Assembly (NCBI GenBank): GCA_016764285.1 | Contig: JAESSC010000080.1 | Span: 1-9,825, forward strand | DNA length: 9,825 bases | Direction: 5' to 3' | DNA from: Pelagibacteraceae bacterium | GTDB taxonomy: Bacteria; Pseudomonadota; Alphaproteobacteria; Pelagibacterales; Pelagibacteraceae | Shown: positions 5,813 through 9,825 of the stretch, one piece after another | Position numbering within the stretch: position 1 is the stretch's first letter | How the letters are laid out: each line of letters opens with the position of its first letter | Position numbers and translations under genes: made by a program | Notes under the pieces: model-generated | Database searches by the model: none | What the model was told of the DNA's origin: nothing | What the model saw: only the letters and a program-made list of their open reading frames with translations

Positions 5813-6294
5813 AATTTTTTTAAAAAATTTTCGGCTGAAGTAATTTCACATTTTCCAGCGACTTCTTCTTCGACAACTTTTTTCACAACACCGCTTTCTA
5901 TCAACATCGTATATCTTGCGGAGCGAATTCCTAAGCCTCTTGCATTGAGATCTAATTCTGCACCTACACTTTTAGTAAACTCGCCCTTTGAATCTCCCAA
6001 CATAGTAATTTTCCCTTGTACGTTGTGACTCTTTCCCCAAGCATCCATCACAAATGGATCATTTACAGAAATACAAATAACTTTTTTAATGCCCTTTTTT
6101 TTAATCTCATCCATAGAATTAATAAATCCTGGAAGATGTTTTGCTGAACAGGTTGGGGTAAATGCACCTGGTAGGCCAAATAAAATTACTTTATCTTGTC
6201 CAATAATTTCTCCCATAGATATTTCTTTGGGGCCATCTTTAGACAAAATAAACACTTTGCTATTCGGAAGTTTTTCTCCCTCTTTAATTTTCAC
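5809..6294 (-). CDS. Peroxiredoxin, Prx5-like (thioredoxin-fold peroxidase)
   Basis: Peroxiredoxins reduce hydrogen peroxide and organic peroxides with a reactive cysteine. The 161-residue protein carries the Prx5-type active site PGAFTPTCSAKHLPGF, with peroxidatic Cys49 and the supporting Pro42 and Thr46. Arg124 or Arg127 (GIRSARY) probably completes the active site. Cys149 in AGKCEITSAE lies near the C-terminus, roughly where the resolving cysteine of human PRDX5 sits, so an atypical two-Cys cycle is possible. Cys74 is in a buried strand. The start is GTG at 6294-6292, directly after the thrC TAG with no gap, which suggests coupled translation. The next in-frame ATG is Met27, too late to keep the fold. 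Its 3' end overlaps rnhA. Confidence 0.93.
   Translation of the reverse strand: MKIKEGEKLPNSKVFILSKDGPKEISMGEIIGQDKVILFGLPGAFTPTCSAKHLPGFINSMDEIKKKGIKKVICISVNDPFVMDAWGKSHNVQGKITMLGDSKGEFTKSVGAELDLNARGLGIRSARYTMLIESGVVKKVVEEEVAGKCEITSAENFLKKF
5811..5831. terminator. Candidate bidirectional terminator between the convergent operons
   Basis: AAAATTTTTT (5811-5820) and AAAAAATTTT (5822-5831) are perfect reverse complements around one T. The repeat overlaps the rnhA stop codon and the last codons of the peroxiredoxin gene. Its symmetry gives a U-rich tail in both directions. The stem has no G-C pair, so intrinsic termination would be weak. The position, exactly where two operons meet, is the main support. 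Confidence 0.35.
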
Positions 6295-7674
6295 CTACAC
6301 TCTTTCTATAATATAATTTTTTACTTTTTCTAAATCTTTAGGCAGTTTATCATAATTTTCCTTTTCAACTAATATGTTCTTCAAATTTTCTGGTAGTTCT
6401 GGTTTTATGCCAGTTGCTTCCATTACAACATCGGAAAATTTTGAAGGATGTGCTGTAGCCAAAACAATAGTATTTCCTTCTAATGAAATTTTTTTTGCTA
6501 CACCAATTCCCACAGCTGTATGTGGATCAATTAGTATTCCGTGATTCTTATACATTTCACTCATAATTGATTTAGTCTCTTCTTCCGAAAGACTTTCAGA
6601 AAAAAAACTATCTTTAATTTTTTTTAATTCTTCTTTTTCAATTTTAAACTCTCCTCGTTCATTTAGATCGTTCATTAGTTTTAAGGTCTTTTTAGAATTA
6701 CAAGAATTAACATCAAAAATTAATCTTTCAAAATTACTAGCAATCTGGATATCCATACTAGGAGAGACAGTGTGTTCAACTTTCACAGGTTTATAATGAC
6801 CTGTGTTTACAACTCTTTTTAAAATATCATTTTTGTTTGTTGCAATAACTAATTTATTAATCGGAAGTCCCATTTTTTTGGCAACATAACCAGCATAAAT
6901 ATCACCAAAATTTCCTGTAGGTACAGAAAAGTTTATTTTCTCATTCAATTTAGCAATTTTAAAATGAGAAAAGAAATAATAGACAATTTGAAAAATAATT
7001 CTTGCCCAGTTTATTGAATTTACTCCAGACATATTTATTGAACTTCTAAAATTCTTATCCGCAAACATTGACTTAACAAATTTTTGACAGTCATCAAAAT
7101 TTCCGCCCAACGCTATATTAAAAACATTAGATGAATTAACAGTTGTCATAAACTTTCTCTGAACTTCAGATATTTTATTTTCTGGATGTAAAACAAAAAT
7201 TTTCATGTTTTTTCTATCTTTTATTGCTGCAATGGCAGCTGCTCCAGTGTCCCCGGAAGTTGCTACAACCACATTAACTTTTAATTTATCCTTCTCTAAA
7301 ATATTTTCATACATGTTGCCAATAACCTGCATGGCTATATCTTTAAATGCTAAAGTTGGTCCATGAAACAATTCCAATAAGTTTATGTTTCCAGTTTTGT
7401 TAATCGTAACTACGTCTTGAACTCTAAAATTCTTATAGGATTTTTTAATTAAATCCTTGATTTCAGATTCGCTAAATTCATCAGCACAAAAATCTAAAAT
7501 AATTCTAACTGCGAGCTCTCTGTAAGAAAGATTCTTTAGTTTTTCCAAGTCTAGAATGGAATATGATGGAATTTGTTTTGGCACATAAAGTCCTCCATCT
7601 GAAGCCAAACCATTTAAAAAAACATCCTTAAAAGAAAAGGTTTTTGTTGTGTTTCTGGTGCTAATATATTGCAT
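6295..7674 (-). CDS. thrC: Threonine synthase
   Basis: ThrC converts O-phosphohomoserine to threonine with pyridoxal phosphate (PLP). The 459-residue length and the N-terminus (MQYISTRN, then DGGLYVP at 26-32) match the long bacterial form. PLP is bound by Lys111 in GPTLAFKDIAMQ. The SGDTG loop (140-144) and PTGNFGDIYAGY (252-263) should hold cofactor and phosphate. The C-terminal part has DPHTAVG and ATAHPSKF, as in the family. It works directly after ThrB, encoded on the convergent operon. It lies downstream of the oxidase genes, separated by 82 nt that hold a good promoter, and is followed without a gap by the peroxiredoxin gene. Confidence 0.97.
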   Translation of the reverse strand: MQYISTRNTTKTFSFKDVFLNGLASDGGLYVPKQIPSYSILDLEKLKNLSYRELAVRIILDFCADEFSESEIKDLIKKSYKNFRVQDVVTINKTGNINLLELFHGPTLAFKDIAMQVIGNMYENILEKDKLKVNVVVATSGDTGAAAIAAIKDRKNMKIFVLHPENKISEVQRKFMTTVNSSNVFNIALGGNFDDCQKFVKSMFADKNFRSSINMSGVNSINWARIIFQIVYYFFSHFKIAKLNEKINFSVPTGNFGDIYAGYVAKKMGLPINKLVIATNKNDILKRVVNTGHYKPVKVEHTVSPSMDIQIASNFERLIFDVNSCNSKKTLKLMNDLNERGEFKIEKEELKKIKDSFFSESLSEEETKSIMSEMYKNHGILIDPHTAVGIGVAKKISLEGNTIVLATAHPSKFSDVVMEATGIKPELPENLKNILVEKENYDKLPKDLEKVKNYIIERV

Positions 7675-7684
7675 AACTTTTATT

Positions 7685-7713
7685 AGTATAGAATTAGGAT
7701 ATTATCTAGGCAA
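7685..7713 (-). promoter_or_regulatory. Sigma70-type promoter for thrC
   Basis: On the minus strand, TTGCCT (7713-7708, 4 of 6 matches to TTGACA) is followed after exactly 17 nt by TATACT (7690-7685, 5 of 6 to TATAAT). Transcription would begin near 7678, only about 4 nt before the ATG at 7674. No Shine-Dalgarno sequence lies upstream of that ATG. The thrC-peroxiredoxin message from this promoter would therefore be leaderless or nearly so. Confidence 0.6.
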
Positions 7714-7756
7714 AACCTACTGTTATCAGATATTTAAATTATTTTTGTTGGTAAAC

Positions 7757-7927
7757 TTACTTGTTATTTGAGATGTATTTCTTCCAAATCCAATTTGCAA
7801 CACTCAAGAGAATTAGTGTTGAAATAATAATAAGTACAGCTATTTTGCCTCCACTTTTATTTTCAACACCAATATGTAAATGTAAAATTATTGATTCTGG
7901 TTGAAATGTCAAAATTTGCCAGAACAT
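7757..7927 (-). CDS. Small single-pass membrane protein in the oxidase cluster, function unknown
   Basis: The ATG at 7927 is 3 nt after the ctaB stop codon, and the frame runs 56 codons to TAA at 7759-7757. The product starts MFWQILTFQPESIILHLHIG, has a short polar loop (VENKSGGK, 21-28), one strong membrane helix (about 29-47, IAVLIIISTLILLSVANWIW), and a short basic tail (KKYISNNK). Basic residues flank both sides of the helix. I do not recognise the family. The position after ctaB is where alphaproteobacteria often carry a small oxidase-associated gene (coxF in several genomes), but no sequence similarity to CoxF can be claimed from inspection. It could be a small oxidase subunit or an assembly factor. 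The tight junction supports a real, co-transcribed gene. Confidence 0.65.
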   Translation of the reverse strand: MFWQILTFQPESIILHLHIGVENKSGGKIAVLIIISTLILLSVANWIWKKYISNNK

Positions 7928-7930
7928 TTA

Positions 7931-8860
7931 TTAAAATATTATAAAACTTAATATGGCTTTATCTATCAAGATAGAAGTAAAAATCATAAAAAGATACAAT
8001 ATTGAATATCCGAAGAGTTTTGTGGCCAATTTTTTTTCTTTGATTGAATTTTTTTCTTTTAATAATTTGTAAGAAGTAAATACATAATAAGAGCTGAGAA
8101 AGATTGATAATAACAAATATATCATTCCAGAATAATTTAATAAGTATGGAGCCAAAGCAATTGGATACAGAATTAGTGAATAAACAAATATATTCAGTTT
8201 AGTAGTTTTAATGCCTGAGGTTATGGGTAACATTGGAATGTTGGCTTTTTTATAATCTTCGAACTTGTATAGGCTAAGTGCCCAAAAATGAGATGGTGTC
8301 CAAATAAAAATGATTAAAAATAATATGATCGGTTCAAGTGCTATTCCACCTGTGGCGATAGCCCACCCTATTACCGGCGGTAAAGCACCTGCGGCTCCAC
8401 CAATAACAATGTTTTGAGGAGTTTTTCTCTTTAACCAAATTGTATAAACAAAAACATAAAATAAAATGGTAACTGCTAAAGTTGTGGCTGCAACCAAATT
8501 TGAAAAAAAGTATAGTGCGATTACCGAAACTATTGAAGATAAAATTCCAAAAACGAGTGCCTGGTTTCTAGTCACTTTTCCAGTTGGAATTGGTCTAAGA
8601 CAAGTCCTGGTCATTAATGAATCTAGATCGGCTTCGTACCACATATTTAATGCACCAGCGGCACCAGAGCCCAAAGCAACTGCAATAAGGGAAAAGATTG
8701 CATCTAAGAAATTAATTTTAACCGGCGCAATTAATAAACCAACTACGCAAGTAAAGATTACCAATGACATTACACGTGGCTTCATGAGATTAAACAAAGC
8801 TTTGAGGTAACTAAAGAAATCTAGCTTTAGTATTTCTGTTTTAGTGCTAGAATTGAGCAA
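7931..8860 (-). CDS. ctaB: Protoheme IX farnesyltransferase (heme O synthase)
   Basis: CtaB (CyoE) attaches a farnesyl group to protoheme, giving heme O, the precursor of heme A used by the oxidase. The 309-residue protein is a polytopic UbiA-type prenyltransferase. The first substrate motif is NMWYEADLDSLMTRTCLRP (72-90). The second conserved region is IWTPSHFWALSLYKFEDYKK, followed by NIPMLPI. In the first motif, the position that is Asp in E. coli CyoE (NNYIDRDID) is Glu76; Asp78 and Asp80 are kept. The start is TTG at 8860, with AAAGAGG 7 nt upstream. An in-frame stop at 8881-8879 excludes an earlier start, and the first in-frame ATG, Met26, is too late. It lies 18 nt after the subunit IV gene. 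Confidence 0.96.
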   Translation of the reverse strand: MLNSSTKTEILKLDFFSYLKALFNLMKPRVMSLVIFTCVVGLLIAPVKINFLDAIFSLIAVALGSGAAGALNMWYEADLDSLMTRTCLRPIPTGKVTRNQALVFGILSSIVSVIALYFFSNLVAATTLAVTILFYVFVYTIWLKRKTPQNIVIGGAAGALPPVIGWAIATGGIALEPIILFLIIFIWTPSHFWALSLYKFEDYKKANIPMLPITSGIKTTKLNIFVYSLILYPIALAPYLLNYSGMIYLLLSIFLSSYYVFTSYKLLKEKNSIKEKKLATKLFGYSILYLFMIFTSILIDKAILSFIIF

Positions 8861-8878
8861 TTCAAAACCTCTTTCATG

Positions 8879-9211
8879 TTAACTCCCAAGAATAAAATAG
8901 AATAGTCGTGTAAATGCTGTATATTTTGCCTCTGCAACCATTATTCCAACAAAGCAAAAAATAGCACACATGGGCCAGAGAAGAACATTAACAAGAGGCG
9001 GGCGCTCCCAGAATAAGTGCATAAATATCGCCATTATTAGTCCAGCTTTACACAACATAAAAGTTATAATTAAAGTCCATCTAAGTAGACCTTGAAAATC
9101 TAAATAGTCAACCATATAGGAAAAGCCACTGAAGACGAACAGCAGTCCCCAAATCCAAAGGTAAATACCAATTTTATGAGTTTTGATTTCTTGTTGTTTA
9201 TTTTGTTCCAT
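8879..9211 (-). CDS. Cytochrome c oxidase subunit IV (prokaryotic CtaF/CyoD-like)
   Basis: This is a small accessory subunit of haem-copper oxidases of the prokaryotic COX4 type. The 110-residue protein has a short polar N-terminus and three predicted membrane helices at about 14-34, 43-66 and 73-95. The second contains KAGLIMAIFMHLFWE, the typical signature of the family. It starts at ATG 9211 with TAAGG 6 nt upstream and lies 8 nt after the subunit III gene, so the two are co-translated. Such a subunit is found with caa3- and bo3-type oxidases and with a group of marine proteobacterial cytochrome c oxidases. The subunit I and II genes needed to decide the type lie outside the window. Confidence 0.88.
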   Translation of the reverse strand: MEQNKQQEIKTHKIGIYLWIWGLLFVFSGFSYMVDYLDFQGLLRWTLIITFMLCKAGLIMAIFMHLFWERPPLVNVLLWPMCAIFCFVGIMVAEAKYTAFTRLFYFILGS

Positions 9212-9219
9212 TGTTTACC

Positions 9220-9825
9220 TTACCAAAGATAGAAAAAAGCAAAAATAAAGACCCACACCAAATCAACAAAGTGCCAGTAGAGTCCCATAATCTCAATCGC
9301 TTCGTAATCAGATTTCATGCTGGTGAAATACCCTCTTTTGCCTGTATCGAAATGTCCTTTCCAGGTTTTGTAAGTCATAATAAATAAAAAAATTACCCCG
9401 ATGGAAACATGAGTTCCATGAAAACCAGTAATCATAAAAAAGATCGCTCCGAACTGAGGCGCTCCAAAAGGATTGCTCCAAGGACGAACACCTTCATGAA
9501 AAATTAATTTTGACCACTCAAAGGCTTGCATACCAACAAAAGTCAGTCCGCCTAAAGCAGTCAATAATAAGAATAGAGCGCATAATTTACGATTTTTTTC
9601 GTAGCCAAATTTAACAGCAATAGCCATTGTTCCACTGCTAGTAATCAAAACAAATGTCATGATGGCAATGAGGAGAAGAGGAACAGGAGTGCCAAAAGCT
9701 TCAAGTGCAAAAACTTTGCTTGGATTCGGCCAAGGTTCTGTCGTAGAACCACGAATGGTCATATATGAAAGCAAAAATATACTGAAAATAAATGTATCGC
9801 TCAGAAGAAAAATCCACATCATGGC
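9220..9825 (-). CDS. Cytochrome c oxidase subunit III, 5' end outside window
   Basis: Subunit III is a membrane subunit that stabilises the catalytic core of haem-copper oxidases. About 201 residues are visible and the frame is open to the window edge. The first ATGs seen (9822, 9819) are probably internal, because conserved sequence of the family precedes MMWIFLLSD. Five membrane helices can be predicted. Hallmarks are FLLSDTFIFSIFLLSYM, QAFEWSKLIFHEG, FFMITGFHGTHVSIGV and the C-terminal GLYWHFVDLVWVFIFAFFYLW. The short form and the following subunit IV gene suggest the five-helix type (CyoC/CtaE-like) rather than the seven-helix CoxC of mitochondrial-type operons. It is the first visible gene of the minus-strand oxidase operon. 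Confidence 0.95.
   Translation of the reverse strand, partial: AMMWIFLLSDTFIFSIFLLSYMTIRGSTTEPWPNPSKVFALEAFGTPVPLLLIAIMTFVLITSSGTMAIAVKFGYEKNRKLCALFLLLTALGGLTFVGMQAFEWSKLIFHEGVRPWSNPFGAPQFGAIFFMITGFHGTHVSIGVIFLFIMTYKTWKGHFDTGKRGYFTSMKSDYEAIEIMGLYWHFVDLVWVFIFAFFYLW

Noticed and set aside
8466..8810. Plus-strand frame of 114 codons opposite ctaB
   Set aside because: It covers the conserved ctaB motifs on the other strand and has no recognisable domain, so it is a shadow frame.
8829..8877. Small ORF of 16 codons starting at ATG 8877 between subunit IV and ctaB
   Set aside because: It is very short, mostly overlaps the ctaB start, and shows no recognisable feature. It is mentioned only as a possible sign of an indel at the ctaB start.
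1..9825. Mobile element, CRISPR array, tRNA/rRNA, riboswitch, phage or defence system
   Set aside because: No transposase, spaced repeat array, cloverleaf-like sequence, long direct or inverted repeats, or accessory gene content was seen. All intergenic gaps are under 90 nt once the two small genes are included.

Overview
The window is AT-rich (about 30% G+C by eye), gene-dense bacterial chromosome with 0-18 nt gaps inside operons and one overlap. Its content points to a streamlined alphaproteobacterium, most like the SAR11/Pelagibacter or HIMB59-type marine lineages. The main reasons are an F0 operon of atpI-atpB-atpE-atpF'-atpF with both b' and b subunits and no F1 genes attached, an ispH-thrB-rnhA-peroxiredoxin-thrC neighbourhood near cytochrome oxidase genes, and K/N/I-rich proteins. 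The lineage is inferred from gene content and codon bias, not from a marker-gene search.

Layout. (1) Positions 1-874, plus strand: the C-terminal third of SMC, cut by the window edge. (2) 889-3257, plus strand: the F0 part of ATP synthase (atpI, a, c, b', b). As written, subunit a is broken by a one-base frame problem in a run of nine A's. (3) 3247-3378, minus strand: a very short CDGSH iron-sulfur protein, convergent with atpF and divergent from ispH. (4) 3447-5812, plus strand: ispH-thrB-rnhA, a tight three-gene operon. (5) 9825-5809, minus strand: cytochrome c oxidase subunit III (cut by the edge), subunit IV, heme O synthase (ctaB), a 56-residue single-pass membrane protein, then threonine synthase (thrC, with a good promoter of its own) and a peroxiredoxin. 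The two long arms converge at 5809-5812.

Function. Most of the window is energy conservation plus core anabolism. A haem-copper oxidase with its haem farnesyltransferase builds the proton gradient and the F0 sector conducts it. IspH supplies isoprenoid precursors, including the farnesyl group used by CtaB. ThrB and ThrC catalyse the last two steps of threonine synthesis from the two convergent arms.

There is no mobile element, CRISPR array, tRNA, rRNA or prophage, and no gene-free stretch over 300 bases. I found no undescribed multi-gene system. The points most worth following up are the atpB frameshift at a correctly phased A AAA AAA slippery site, the truncated 43-residue CDGSH protein, and the unassigned small membrane protein in the oxidase cluster.
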